A stretch of DNA of 64,000 nt, from assembly GCF_046630445.1 (NCBI RefSeq), contig NC_092338.1, positions 155,423,501-155,487,500 on the forward strand. The letters run 5' to 3'. This document shows, piece by piece, positions 33,642 to 46,785 of this stretch. The DNA is from Rutidosis leptorrhynchoides. Lineage: Eukaryota > Streptophyta > Magnoliopsida > Asterales > Asteraceae. The notes under the pieces are model-generated. The model was not told where the DNA came from and did no database searches. It was given only the letters and a program-made list of their open reading frames with translations. Position numbers and translations under genes: made by a program. How positions within the stretch are numbered: the first letter of the stretch is position 1; every line of letters starts with the position of its first letter.

Positions 33642-33647
<6 letters not shown>
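32677..33647. other. AT-rich spacer with a GC hairpin
   Basis: No gene is seen. CCGTGCGTTGCACGG at 32824-32838 is a perfect 6-bp-stem palindrome. Similar CCCGTGCGTTGCACGG blocks occur near the ends of plant non-autonomous transposons (recalled), but no partner end was found. The rest is AT-rich. Confidence 0.5.
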
Positions 33648-33698
<51 letters not shown>

Positions 33699-34100
33699 TT
33701 TATGAAAATTAATTAAATAAATATGATTTATATATTTACACGGATAAAAAACATTACACCTATAATAATCATACTTATATAAATTATAACTAAAATGTAA
33801 TAATAATAATAATAATAATGATAATAATAATAATAATAAAAATTATTATTATTAATAATCATAATCGTAATCATATTCATATTCATAAAAATAATTATGA
33901 ATAATTATTTATATAAATTAATTAAATAAATATTATCTATATATTTACATGTATAAGTAACATTACACCTATAATAATCATAGTTATATAAATTATAACT
34001 AAAATGTAATAATAATAAAAATAATAACCGTAACCATATTCATAAGTATAATTATGAATTATAATCAGAACAATAATCATAATCTTAATTATTAATCGTA
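33648..34100. repeat. (TA)n tract and ~209-bp tandem duplication
   Basis: A (TA)n tract (33648-33693) is followed by two diverged units starting at about 33694 and 33903. Both contain TTACACCTATAATAATCATA and AACTAAAATGTAATAATAA. They are non-coding. Confidence 0.8.
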
Positions 34101-34117
34101 TAAGTTATACAAATATA

Positions 34118-35830
34118 TGTCACACCCCCTAAATGGAACCGGGGGTAATATGTGACTAACCAATATCATAACACAAGTGTAAAGCGAGAACGACTCTATA
34201 TGAGACGTTTTAATTAAAAACCAATGTATTAACGCAGCGGAAATTATAAGTCATTACAAATGAATCCTTTAATAGTGTAAATATAAACTAAGTGTTTTAA
34301 TGCAATAATGTAAATGATAATATGCAGACTCCAAAAGCAGCAAAGTACAAATAGCAATCAAATCTTTAGCAATCTTCACCTGAGACAAAACATGCTTAAA
34401 GTGTCAACCAAAATGGTTGAGTGAACAACATAGGTTTATAATAGTATTTAGACTACAAGATTTAATTATAATGTTCAATCAGTTCGTTAGTAGTGCTGAG
34501 GTATATGATATCGAAACTAACCATAAGTTACCCTAAACACATCACGTTCGTGTCGTTGAATCATTATTATGTATCCATTGACCAACGATCATCCGGATAG
34601 AGACGTCACTCTCAATAGCGCTATTCACAATAACTAAGCTTGCCAAAATTCCAGCAACTAACGATATCATGGCAGGGATTTAGCATGAATTAAAGCATGT
34701 TAGCACAGTTTGAACTAATCAAAATAAAATTTTCATGTACTTGTGTCTAAGCGTAAAACAGTTTGAAAGCAAGCATGTGTCTCACCCCAAAGTTATAAAA
34801 CAGTTAAGAAATAGTAAAAAGAAGGGCTATGAAGTTCACCTTAGTAGCAAGCAAGAAATTCCACGCAAGTAGTATGAACGGAGTATGTAAGTGGAGATCT
34901 CAACCTAGAGATATAACCATGTAAGTGGGGTTTGTGGCTTCGGGTTCGACAGCAAGTCGCGAGCAGCAGCAGCAAGTAATCGCCAAAGTAGCTTGGTTCG
35001 ATTCTGTGGAATGAAGTGGGTTCGTGCTCGTGAGAAACAAGAACTCGAAGTGGTTCGGTTTTGAGTTGTAGTCGACTGTCGTCAACTTGTTGAGGGGGGT
35101 TGGAAGTCGACAAAAAAAAAACTGGCAATGAGCTTGTGGTGAATGAATGGTTTATTTGGTGAGGTTGAATGCTTTATTTATAGGCTAGAGATTATAGTTT
35201 GAGTGGGTTTAAAATTCCATAAATTTTAAGATAAATCATAGTGTAATGTTATTTAGGATGTTAGTTTGACTCCGTTTATCACTCAATGCTTATCACTTTT
35301 TCAAATCTTAAAACTTGCCATTTGATGAACTTATCAGCTTGTTATATGGTTATCACATATACATGAATATTTAATTATCCATAAATTTAAATGATGGTTA
35401 TGAGTTAAAATTAATATTAATATAATGCATGTCATACATATCATTTATTAGTAATTTTTATATTATGATTTAGTTTTTTTTTTTTTTTTTTCCGGCACTT
35501 AATATCTCTTATATATGTTAATTATTTTTTTTTATTAATTAGAATAGTAAACATAAATTCTATTTAATTAACCCTATAATTCTATTTAATTTTAGTTGTT
35601 CCCCAATTATTTTATGATTTATAAAAATGTCACATTTTATTATTTACCTATAGTTTAGTACCTATAATATAAGAAGAAATGCACAAACTTTACTTAACAG
35701 GAAATGTCGACCAAAAGTTCACTATTCGGTCAACGTTTTGTTCAAGTAAGTTTTACACTTAAAATAAGTACACAGAAAGTCCTAAGGGCAAATAAGTAAA
35801 TCTAAAAGTGAAAAAGTGAGAGTCGTTATA
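34118..35830 (+). mobile_element. Solo LTR, 1.7 kb
   Basis: Begins TGTCACACCCCCTAAATGG and ends GAGTCGTTATA. It is flanked by ATATA at 34113-34117 and 35831-35835, though that duplication is low-complexity. No internal retroelement genes are present. The TGTCACACCCCC start, with a TCGTTACA-like end (the final CA here is TA), matches LTRs I know from Asteraceae repeats. Orientation is by the TG end. The minus-strand open frame at 34841-35128 inside it is not supported as a gene. Confidence 0.7.
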
Positions 35831-36004
35831 ATATACAATATAATAATCATAATATCATAATATTAACATTAAAAAGAGAAGCTTCGGATGAATCAATCCA
35901 ACATTGAGTCAACCACGTTTCTTCTTGCCTTGTCTGTAGTTTACAATATTTTGAATTTGATGTTTCTTCAATACCTACAAACACAAACAAACATATATTA
36001 TATA

Positions 36005-36380
36005 TATATCATTTCTTCTTCTTTCAATCTTAAAAAAATCGAAAATACAACATTAGTAATATGATGTACTATTTTGCATGATTGATGTGGAAAAATAGAA
36101 TGAAAATGACATATTTATAGGATAAAAAAGAAACTTACGAACCCTAGAAGATGAAAGGTTTATATATTTATTGATTATTAATTACTGAAAATTTATTTAT
36201 GACAATTTTATTTAATATGGTTTTTATTTTTATTTTTTTACTTTTTTATCTTAATAATTTTTAACTTTTTTTTAGCAGTCTATTAAATTATATGGATAAA
36301 TTTTATTGAATTAAACGTATTTAATACATCATACTTATGATTCTAGGTCTCAATTACTATAGTTATATATATCTATATCT
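36005..36380. repeat. Direct repeat, left copy (pairs with 37224-37614)
   Basis: About 380 bp (ATCATTTCTTCTTCTTTC at the left, ATTACTATAG near the right) recur at 37224-37614 with ~90% or better apparent identity. Between the copies lie the foldback element copy 2 and a (TA)n tract. It is non-coding. This suggests a tandem duplication into whose junction the foldback element inserted. Confidence 0.85.
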
Positions 36381-36386
36381 AGTGAT

Positions 36387-37209
<823 letters not shown>

Positions 37210-37223
37210 TATAACTATATCTA

Positions 37224-37614
37224 CTATAATATTCTATATATCATTTCTTCTTCTTTCCATCTTAAAAAACAAAATCGAGAATACAACATTAGTAATATGA
37301 TGTACTCTTTTGTATAATTGATATGGAAAAATAGAATGGAAATGACATATTTATAGGATAGAAAAAGAAACTTACGAACCTTAGAAGATGCAAGGTTTAT
37401 ATATTTATTGATTATTAATTACTGAAATTTATTTATGACAACTTTATTTAATATGGTTTTTATTTTTATTTTTTTTACTTTTTTACCTTAATAATTTTTA
37501 ACTTTTTTTTACCAGTCTATTAAATTGTATGGGTAAATTTTATTGAATTAAACGTATTTAATACACCATACTTATGATTCTAGATCTCAATTACTATAGA
37601 TATATAGATAGATA
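37224..37614. repeat. Direct repeat, right copy (pairs with 36005-36380)
   Basis: Second copy of the ~380-bp non-coding unit, ending in a GATATA-type microsatellite (37600-37630). Confidence 0.85.
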
Positions 37615-37630
37615 TAGATATAGATATAGA

Positions 37631-38156
37631 TTTTTAGAGTAAATTAGTAATTAGTAATTGTATGACTTCATAAAACTTTGATTAGCTAGTAATTAAATTA
37701 AGAAGAAAATCAATACAACTCTATATTACCGTCTCACTTAATATTAGGAGACAGATTCTTTTTGATGACAATCATGGATACTAGTATTTTATAAGTAAAT
37801 ATAACACTCAATGGAGTATTATATTGTGTGTACATTTTTTTAGCGAAAAAACTTGAACGTCATATATAAATAGGACACTTCGTCAAATGTAGCAAAACAA
37901 CAAAACGCAAATCAAGCGAACACCAACTCGAAGCTCTAAACTAAACCTAACAAAGTAGCAAACTGACACTTTCAGATGTTTATGTACAAAACTACAACTA
38001 AAACCAACAAAACATCACGGAAGCTCACAAACTAACCACTAAATAAATGTGTGTGTACATAGAGAGTTTTTAATAGATAAAATTAATAATGTTGTGTATT
38101 AAACATTAAGACACTACACAACTTAAAATTTAGAGTATATGGAGATTAACGAATAA
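37631..38156. other. Intergenic, no gene seen
   Basis: AT-rich. TTTTTTTAGCGAAAAAACTT at about 37838 resembles an inverted LINE 3' tail, but no boundaries could be fixed. Confidence 0.5.
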
Positions 38157-38159
38157 TAA

Positions 38160-39268
38160 GGCCACTTGTTATGATCTCCCACCACCACCGCCACAGGACC
38201 GCCACCGTGTGACCACCAACGCCAGCAAATTGTTAAAAGGCCCGTTAGTGAAGGTAGTAACGGATTGTGAAAGGAGGTGTGTGGGTCCCAATTTAAATCA
38301 TGTGTGTATTTGTTTAATAAATTTAAATGGGTTAAAGTTGTAAATGGAGTGTATAATAGTGAGTATTTAGTGAAAAGAATGTGAAAGAAATGTTAGACCA
38401 TTTTTAACGCGGCGTCAGAGGGGTCCCGTCAGACGCGCTGGCAGTGGGTGACGCCCCCTGACGCCCCTAGTGGGGCGTTACGGCTGACGCGGGAGGGGCG
38501 TCAGTCAACTTTTTCACGAAAAAAAAAATGCGTCAGGGTTTCTGATTGGTCCACGTATTTTAATGATTTTAATTTTGTTTTTGTTTTTTTATTTAAATTA
38601 TTTATATTCTTTTCTATATAAACACATCAAAACCCATCATTTTTAACCCATCAAACTCAATATTTTCTCTCATTTTAACACTTTCATTCAAATTTTTTTT
38701 TTTGTTTTTGTTTTTTTTATTTATTTAAATTATTTATTTTCTTTTATATATAACCATCAAAACCTATCATTTTTAACACATCAAACTCAATTTTTTCTCT
38801 CATTTTAACACTTTCATTCAAATGATTTTTGTTTTGTTTTTTTTATTTGAATTATTTATATTCTTTTCTATATAAACCCATCAAAACCTATCATTTTTAA
38901 CACATCAAACTCAATAATTTATGTAATGGTTAAATTTTATGTAATGGTTAATTTTTTATGTAATGGTTAATTTTTATATGTTTTTTAATTATATGTAATA
39001 TAATTTGTATGCATAATAAAATAAAAAAAGAAAAAGAAAAAATAAAACTGGTGGGACCTATTTGACACTGGAGGGGCGTCATGATTATTTTGGTATCAGA
39101 GGGTGACACTGTCACGTCAGAGGCAGATTGCACTTTTTGGCCAAAAAGTGGACAATCTGCCTGTGACGTCACAGGCAGGGTTATATATGGTCTTAAAGGG
39201 TTGTGCTGATGTGGCGCTGATGTGGCAGGAAAAATGATAGTGAAAGAGTTGTATGATAGCAAGTGGCC
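38160..39268. mobile_element. Harbinger-type MITE (outer), hosting another MITE
   Basis: The ends GGCCACTTGTTATGATC and GTATGATAGCAAGTGGCC form a terminal inverted repeat. TAA flanks both sides (38157-38159 and 39269-39271). Without the inner element it is about 312 bp. It is non-coding, with a CCACCACCGCCACAGGACCG segment near the left end. TAA duplications and size fit PIF/Harbinger (Tourist-like) elements. Confidence 0.85.
38396..39192. mobile_element. Harbinger-type MITE (inner, nested)
   Basis: The ends GACCATTTTTAACGC and GGTTATATATGGTC are inverted repeats, flanked by TTA at 38393-38395 and 39193-39195. It is 797 bp. The left part is GC-rich with repeated GACGCCCC/GGGGCGTC motifs. The middle has three diverged ~125-bp tandem units containing CCATCAAAACCTATCATTTT (about 38577-38920). 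It is non-coding. Confidence 0.85.
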
Positions 39269-39271
39269 TAA

Positions 39272-41086
39272 CTAAAAATTCGACTAGTGTGTACACACGG
39301 ATTTAAAAGGCTAGTAAATATTGGGGTGTCTAAATTCTTGTGACAACTGACAATGATATACGGAGTATCTAAATGTCACTTCTCAAATAGAGTACCATTT
39401 ACTAATCTAAAATAGGAAGAAAATAAATTTGATAAAATAGAAAGTTGGCAGGATTTTCCTTTTATACGATAACGACTCTACTTTCCGTTACTTCGGTTTT
39501 ATCAATTCCCCCAAATCTATTACAGTGTCATTGTAAAATTATTTAGATAGTAAATAGAAAATATGTAAAATATAAACAAGCAAAATAATTTATTTATCAC
39601 AACTGAACTGACATTTTTTTTTAAAGACAAACTCACACAAATTTACACAAATATATATATCTATGTCCACCCCTGAATTTGAATCCACAACCCTTAATTG
39701 GTGGAGTTATTCAACACCACTAGGTTAATGACCATTTGATTAAAATTACCACTAAATAGGTAAATTTAATCTGATATGTTAGATTAAAAGTTGAAACTTA
39801 AGACTACACTCAGTTTAAAAGTTTTTTATATTGTGCTAGTAAAAAATGCTACTCCTTGATGTTCAGTCGGACCTCGGACCTAATTTATCGAAATTTATTA
39901 CCCACTAATAAAAGAAAATTTTCAACATAGACATCGTTCTAGCCGACATTCTCAGATGACATTTCCAGTGAGACGTTAACTCCTTCATTTGATCTCTTTT
40001 GTTGGTAAAAAATATATTTGTTGGTATGTTTAACTCCTGAATATTAAAAAATTGTTTCTTAATTCTTATGTATTGATGTTTTGAGTTGTCGTTTTGGTGT
40101 TAATTATTGTATTATATATACAATAGCTAGTTTATTATGGCTAGTAATAGATAGGTAAGTCTACAGTAACTTTATAAATTAGTGATCAGTTTTTAGAACA
40201 ACTTTCTTCATTTGATTATAGAAAAAGAAAATTACAGTAGAGTTAAATAGACTCGCCCTTCTCGGGTAACCTGAATAGCCCAAAAAACCTCCTACGATTA
40301 CCCGTTTTGATTATTTTAATATTGAAGTATATCAGAATTTCGAATGAACAAAGAAAATTGGATGATTATCTCTTTTCATTTGTTCGATAAGTATTCATCA
40401 TACCTAGTTAAAACTTATTGGCTTTAAACATACATCAAGCAACAACTAATACAAATATAGTTAGTTACTCTTCGAAGGCATCTAAAAATATTGTTTCAGG
40501 CTTAATTGTCCCACTAGTGTCCGAATTGGACTCTTTATTCGGTTAAGTTGTCAAAAGTTCAAATTAGTCGGTCAAAGTTGGATTTGTCAATTTTTTGGTC
40601 AAAGTAGGTAAAATACAGTCAAAATTAATGTTGGTCACGTCAGACTTGTCTTGACTTGGCCGATTACAAGGTCACGACTGACTATTCCCTGACTAATGAC
40701 TTTTACAACATTGTCACAAAAGGTCACGAGATAATCCGGTCACACCATGTACGTCTGTGGAAGTATACTCGTCCTCCTTGGTAGACTGAGTTACTAAAAA
40801 GGGAAAACATCAATTGTTTATCTGTTTACCGTCACATAGAGAATGCAAACCTGTATATATGTATATAATCTCAATACGGTATACCTCAAGAATACAAATT
40901 TGATTAATCAATTACAAATGTTGACTTGACATTTAGTTTAATAGTGTGACTATCCATTAAGTATCTAAACCAAGTAACCAACCCTCAATAATGTGAAAAT
41001 TTGAATCGAGGTCAGACTCGATGCTATCACCATTTTGTTATGATGTATAATGTGAAGGGAATGGGAATGATATTTGGTTCTAGATC
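39272..41086. other. Intergenic, no gene seen
   Basis: 1.8 kb of AT-rich DNA with no convincing open frame, RNA or element ends. The stretch at 40500-40690 is somewhat richer in GGTCAAAGT-like words but shows no clear structure. Confidence 0.6.
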
Positions 41087-41094
41087 GTACATAA

Positions 41095-41295
41095 CAGTGG
41101 CGGATCTAGGAATCGTAGTCACTGGTGTCCCTAGTTAAAAGCTCAAAAAATTTACACTATTCAGTGGTGCCACACAAAAAAAAATTACACTTTCCAGTGG
41201 TATCATTGGTTAAAAGCTCAAAGAAAATTTTCACTAAATCGCGAATTTCAGTGGTAGCCCGTGCTACCACTGGACTTCAAGTACATCCGCCCTTG
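41095..41295. mobile_element. hAT-like MITE, 201 bp
   Basis: The ends CAGTGGCGGATCTAGG and CATCCGCCCTTG are inverted repeats. An 8-bp target duplication GTACATAA lies at 41087-41094 and 41296-41303. The 8-bp duplication and CAG-type ends indicate hAT. It is non-coding. Confidence 0.9.
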
Positions 41296-41336
41296 GTACA
41301 TAAACATACCTGCATAAGGAATAAAAACATCTCTAT

Positions 41337-42078
41337 CAGGGGCGGAGCTAGTAGGGGGGCGTAGGGGTGCTTCGCCTCCCCCAACTGCAGTCGTATATTT
41401 GACATCGAATCTGTATTTTAATGGAGAATTTTTAAGTTGTAGACTATTAAATATAAGTTAGGGTTTATGGTTACTAACTTGCAGGTGGATTTTAGATGAA
41501 TTGGGGGAGGGGACGATTTTTATGAGTTTCCTAATTTCTACCCCTCAGCTTATGTTTAACATTTCATTTTAGTCCTTTATAAATGATATTGTGTCAATTA
41601 ATATATTTAAGTAAATATAATTTCTTGTGAAAGTCAACAATATTTTCAACATCTCAATATAGTTGTAAACTTCCATTTTTTAGTAATCAATCTATGTAAG
41701 TGTTTTGGTAGAGAATAATATATTTTTAATGGTTAGTAGTACAATTATATACCGTAATAGTGTAAATATGTACAAAAATATAAGTGTACAACTTGAGATG
41801 AAAATAATAATATGAAAAATCATGTATTCGAGTCCGAGTGTTAGCTATTACAAATGATTGTAAACTTGTATATGTTGTTCTTGGTATGTAAACTTGTATA
41901 TAAGTGTTTCTAGGGTAAAACTTAGTTTGAAACTTGAAAGTAACTTGAATAAAAATATACTGTATATGTTGTTATTGATATGTAAACTCGTACATACGGA
42001 ATCGAGTGTTTCTAGTGTTATTGTAATTAAACGTAAAAATTAAGCCACCCTTAACGCTAATTCCTGGCTCCGCCATTG
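41337..42078. mobile_element. hAT-like MITE, 742 bp
   Basis: The ends CAGGGGCGGAGCTAG and TTCCTGGCTCCGCCATTG are inverted repeats. An 8-bp duplication ATCTCTAT lies at 41329-41336 and 42079-42086. Its ends are related to those of the 201-bp element 42 bp upstream, suggesting the same hAT group. It is non-coding. Confidence 0.9.
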
Positions 42079-42200
42079 ATCTCTATATATGTATGTATGT
42101 TTATGTCTGTTTTTACTTTCTGTTTTTTATTTTTTTAGCTTTTATTTTCTTATTATTCCTTATTTTTGATTTGTTTATCTGTTTCTTGTACCCTTTTTTT

Positions 42201-42414
42201 GCCGAAGGTCCTCACGGAAGCAATCTCTCTACTCGGGATTAGGGAGGGGATGACTTTTTCTTTTGGTGGGCGGAGAATTTTTTTGTCTCAACTCGTGGTT
42301 AGAGAGACGACTTCTCTTCTAGTCTAGGGTAGAGGAAGGATTGTCTACATTTCACCTCCCTCATACCTCGCATGCGCGGGATTGAGTATTGTTGTTGTTG
42401 TTGTTGTTGTTGTT
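42201..42414 (+). mobile_element. SINE-like repeat with (TTG)n tail, copy 1
   Basis: Runs from GCCGAAGGTCCTCACGGAAG to a (TTG)n tail at 42387-42414. Related copies occur at 57676-57870 (+) and 54946-55136 (-). TTG-repeat tails after a TCTACAT-CACCTCCC-type block are typical of Au-like plant SINEs (recalled). It lies about 460 bp upstream of the BRN-like start codon. Confidence 0.75.
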
Positions 42415-42872
42415 TTAACTCCGGAATATTATCATTCACTTTTTTACCTTTTCATTAACAAAGGTACCTCAAAATATTGTTCAATATCATCATCAGTTTT
42501 TCTTGTGAAATCTTTGGTCAAAAATTAAATTAACATTGACCATACTGAATTCGTGAGATGAAACTGAAAACTTATTTTAAAATCCTAAAGTTCATAATGT
42601 ATGATCAGGACTTGTTTTATACTCGTACAAAAATACAAATCGACCGAACGACGAATACTATAGATTCCTAAATAAAGTAGAAACATGAGGGGTAAATAAT
42701 GTAAAACTAGTGAAGTATAGGGATGAAATACAAACAATTGTCTTTTTTCTCAAAAGTTTTACCCATTTTTCCCCCAAACAGGACTCCAACTAGGTAGCAA
42801 AGAAAAACTCAATTCTAGAGATAGAGAAAATCATAGAGAGAGAAAGTTAGAGATCACCGATAGACGGCATTA

Positions 42873-45800
42873 ATGGCGGAAGGTAGCATGCCGCGTAAGC
42901 ACAGCGACGAAAGTGTGAAATTGTTCGTCGGTCAAGTACCTAAGCATATGACAGAAGCACAATTAATAGCAATGTTCAAAGAATTTGCTCTTGTTGATGA
43001 AGTCAACATCATCAATGACAAAGCTACGCGAGCTTCTCGAGGTTTTAATAAATCTCAATTTTATTTATTTTATATTTTTCGTTAATTCACTTCACATTCT
43101 GCGTTTTTTGTCAGTGTTAGTTACGGATCACAATGCGTGATTCGTGTTATGACTCCTTTTTATTTTTTAAACAAATTTATGTTTATTTTTTTTAGATTTG
43201 TGTTGACTTATTGTGAATTCTGTCCGATTAAAACTATAATTCTGTGCCGTGTTTAGTAATTTTAGTTCCGAATCACAATGCGTGATTCATGTTATTGTAT
43301 AATTTGTTTTTAATTTCAATTTTGATTAGATTTGTGTTGACTTATTGAGCAAATTTGTGATTAAAACCCTAGTTTTTTCGTTAACTATTTATTGTTATTA
43401 TGTTGCTATTTATTTATCTATCGTCAATGTTAGTTCTGGATCACAATGGCGTGATTCACGTTATTGTTTATAATTAATTTTAATTATGTTTTTCTTTCTT
43501 TCTGAATTCGTGTTGACGATTTGAGAATCTGTTTCACTGGTAGTTGTTTTATTGATTTCTATATCAATTAATGACTGAATGTTACTTCTGGATCACAATG
43601 CACATTTTTTTTTTTTTTCTTTCAAAACTATGAGATTGAGATTTGTTGACTTTTCGAGGAAGTTCGATTGAAATCCTAATTGAGTGTGGTTATCAGGTTG
43701 TTGTTTTGTTATATGTCCTTCTAGAGAGGAAGCGGATAAAGCTGTGGATGCGTTTCATAACAAGAAAACTTTGCCTGGGGTAATTATCTCTTCAGATCTT
43801 ATTATTTGGTTTATTTCAGTGTGTGGCTTTTGTGTTAATGCATTTGCTTTGATACTTAGTCCTATTTACATGCCTTGTGAATATTTACCTAAATAAATGG
43901 AGTAGAACTTGTTCAAATGTAACATTTTACGTTCTGGGTTCTCCATAGAAAATGTAACAATCTCTAGTTATGGATGTATTATGATTTAAAAAAGCATTGT
44001 TTTGGATTTTTTACATTGTGATTACTTATCTCATTGTTTTGCTATAAACTTAAACTTATGATGATACGGAGTAATATTTACATTTGTTATCATGAATGGT
44101 ACTTTGAACTAATAGTTGACATTATTGTTTTAATACATGCTGTATCAAATAGTGGACTTTTGATGAAATTTAGGGAACAGTAATTGAAATCTTCATTGTG
44201 TAAAGTGTCAATATAATAAGATAGTTTTGTATGCGTAAGAAGTGATATTTTATCTTAATAAGTTTGTTTTTTCTCATGCTGGTTGTACTCAAGTGCCTGG
44301 TTTCCCTTTTAAAGGGAGATATAATTACTTTTTTTTCTTCTTATTCTAAAAAAACAAAATCTTAAAGTTCTTGTTGCCTAATAAGGTGTGCTGGAGCACC
44401 TTGCTTTACTAGACACCATCCTTGCTTTGATACACAATGAAAGTTGACTATCTCATATCTTTTGCAAGTCATGACTGTAATTATTTCACATTAGCAGTAT
44501 GATTATCTAATAGATAATAATAATAATAATAATAATCATATTTTGTCAACATCAACTACTGCTCATCCAAATTAAACTACTCGATTGAACAGATCACTAC
44601 AAATTCTTAGAATATTAAGATGGCCAGTAGTTTCCATTGATTTAAACATTCTGTAATATCTAAATGTTGAAGTCAATATGATTTCACCTGTAAGACATGA
44701 GTAGGAAATTTGTTTCCTTGAATGTAGCACCTACTTTTTCATATCTATATTTAATGAGGCTTTTTATTTTTATTTTATTATGCATCAGGCATCTAGTCCG
44801 TTGCAAGTGAAGTATGCTGATGGCGAGCTGGAACGGCTAGGTACCTGCTATTTTATTGATTTCGTTACGGATAGCTATTTTATTTGATGTATCTTTCAGT
44901 TATTTTATAATCCATTGTATCAGTTTATCTGATTAGCTTTCTTATACTCCTTACATTTTGCTCAAGAACACAAACTTTTCGTCGGTATGCTTCCTAAGAA
45001 TGTATCTGAAGGTGAAGTTTCAACGTTATTTTCACAATACGGGACCTTGAAAGACTTGCAAATTCTTAGAGGTTCTCAACAAACGAGCAAAGGTGCATAT
45101 TTTATTGTCCAGTCCCTTGATTCATTAGCGCAAATTATCATTTTCTGTTACCTATTTCTGGTTCTCTATCTTATGTTTTTAATTTTTGTACAGGTTGTGC
45201 TTTTGTTAAGTATGAAACAAAAGAACAAGCTGTTGCTGCTATAGAGGACCTTAATGGAAAACACAAGATGGAGGTTTGTGTATATATACTAGTTTCACAT
45301 ATGGTTTTATATTTTATTGTTTCAATAAAAAGTGTTCTAAGTAGATTTTGTAACTGGGCGTTTGTGTACTAGTAATTTAGTTGTGTTTTTCTGTATTAGG
45401 GTTCAACTGTCCCTTTGGTTGTTAAATGGGCCGACACTGAAAAGGAAAGGCAAGCTAGAAAAGCTCAAAAAGCTCAATTGATGGCTTCTAATTTGGCAAA
45501 TGTTGACCCGTCACAACATCCATCTTTATTTGGAGCACTTCCTATGGGCTATATGTCTCCATATAATGGTTACGGGTATCAGGTCCGTTTCTTCATAGTC
45601 ATTGCATCACTTTGATTTTATTGTTTATGGTTATCATATATTCATATATTCATTTCTTTTATGTCCGGTTCTTTTGTTGCTATGCCATTTGAACTTGAAT
45701 GTATCATATAAATAAGAGGTGATTTTGCAAATAGGCTACTGGAACTTATGGGCTCATGCCTTATCGTCTTCCCGGGGTCCAGAATCAGGCCCCTTTTACC

Positions 45801-46785
45801 AACCTGAGCCCAAACCAAGCAAATGCGTTACGAGCCGCCTCTCCAAGAAACTATCCAGTCTCCCCAGGTGGTTACATGGGCCCTGCTTATACATCCGTGC
45901 CCAGGCTTCAATATCCTCTACCATACCGACCTTTCAGCGGCCCATCTAGCCCAGTACCACCAGAAGTTAATAATCAGGCTGCAACGTCTTCAACTGTCAC
46001 TGGAAATGCAACTGACCATGTTGAAGGTTGATAATGATCTGTAAATCTAATTATGTAGATCAGCTCTCTCAATTCTGAACCGTATACTTATGAATGGGTC
46101 AGTTTGGGTTTGGGTTGCATTTTATCTCTAATGGGCGAATACGTAGAACAGTGTGAAAATCCCCGAATTCTAATTTTAGTTTTTAAGATATAAATAAGAA
46201 ACTTGTTAATCAATATATTCATGTATTTATAAGAATTATTATTACTGACTACTGATACAGTTAACTGTTTCATTCATGTTCGAATTATTAATTATCTACA
46301 AAAAGTAAGAAAATTAAGGTTTCAGGTCAGCCCAATTTGACTCCTTAGTTACCTTTTTCGACCCATTACCCAACTCTTTGGCCCACACCCCAGTTTACCT
46401 CAAGTAATTATTCATATTCAAACAATTTGTTTCAATGCAGGTCCACCTGGTGCCAATCTATTCATCTATCACATCCCCCAAGAATTCGGTGATGAAGATC
46501 TTGCAAACGCTTTTCAATCATTTGGAAGGGTTTTGAGTTCCAAAGTTTTCGTTGACAAGGCAACTGGTGTTAGCAAGTGCTTCGGTATAAAAACTCAATA
46601 TATCATATTTAAACATTTAATTAACACTTTTGTGTCTAATTAACTTTATGTTTGCAGGTTTTGTCAGTTACGACTCCCCAGCTTCAGCACAGTCTGCAAT
46701 TAATACGATGAATGGATACCAGTTAGGTGGTAAGAAGTTGAAGGTTCAACTTAAAAGAGACAACAGACAGAATAAATCTTACTGA
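42873..46785 (+). CDS. BRN1/BRN2-like: CELF/Bruno-like RNA-binding protein, three RRMs
   Basis: Nine exons: 42873-43041, 43697-43779, 44789-44840, 44967-45092, 45194-45273, 45400-45582, 45735-46026, 46441-46584, 46658-46785. All introns are GT-AG, giving 418 aa. RRM1 is ~aa 17-97 ([22 protein letters not shown]). RRM2 is ~aa 103-181 ([30 protein letters not shown]). A Pro/Gly/Tyr-rich linker is ~aa 200-325. RRM3 is ~aa 331-410 ([31 protein letters not shown]), ending [10 protein letters not shown]. The two-plus-one RRM layout is that of CELF/Bruno proteins. Arabidopsis BRN1 and BRN2 bind transcripts in their 3' UTR and repress SOC1 to affect flowering time. No lesions are seen. Which paralogue it is cannot be decided here. 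Confidence 0.93.
43116..43696 (+). repeat. Four diverged tandem units filling intron 1 of BRN-like gene
   Basis: Units start at about 43116, 43261, 43429 and 43581 (116-170 bp each). Each opens with TTAGTT-like then GATCACAATG(GC)GTGAT. Most also have AGATTTGTGTTGACTTATTG and a GATTAAAACC-type block. The ATCAC-AATGC-GTGAT core is an imperfect palindrome, lost in the fourth unit. Confidence 0.8.
46027..46032 (+). promoter_or_regulatory. Intron 7 donor overlapping in-frame stop
   Basis: Exon 7 ends GAAG and the intron begins GTTGATAA, so the unspliced frame reads Gly then TGA. Retaining intron 7 would give a 329-aa protein with RRM1 and RRM2 but no RRM3. Whether this isoform is made is unknown. 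Confidence 0.5.

Noticed and set aside
34841-35128. Overlapping minus-strand frames in the 1.7-kb solo LTR
   Set aside because: No domain, and both frames lie wholly within an LTR.
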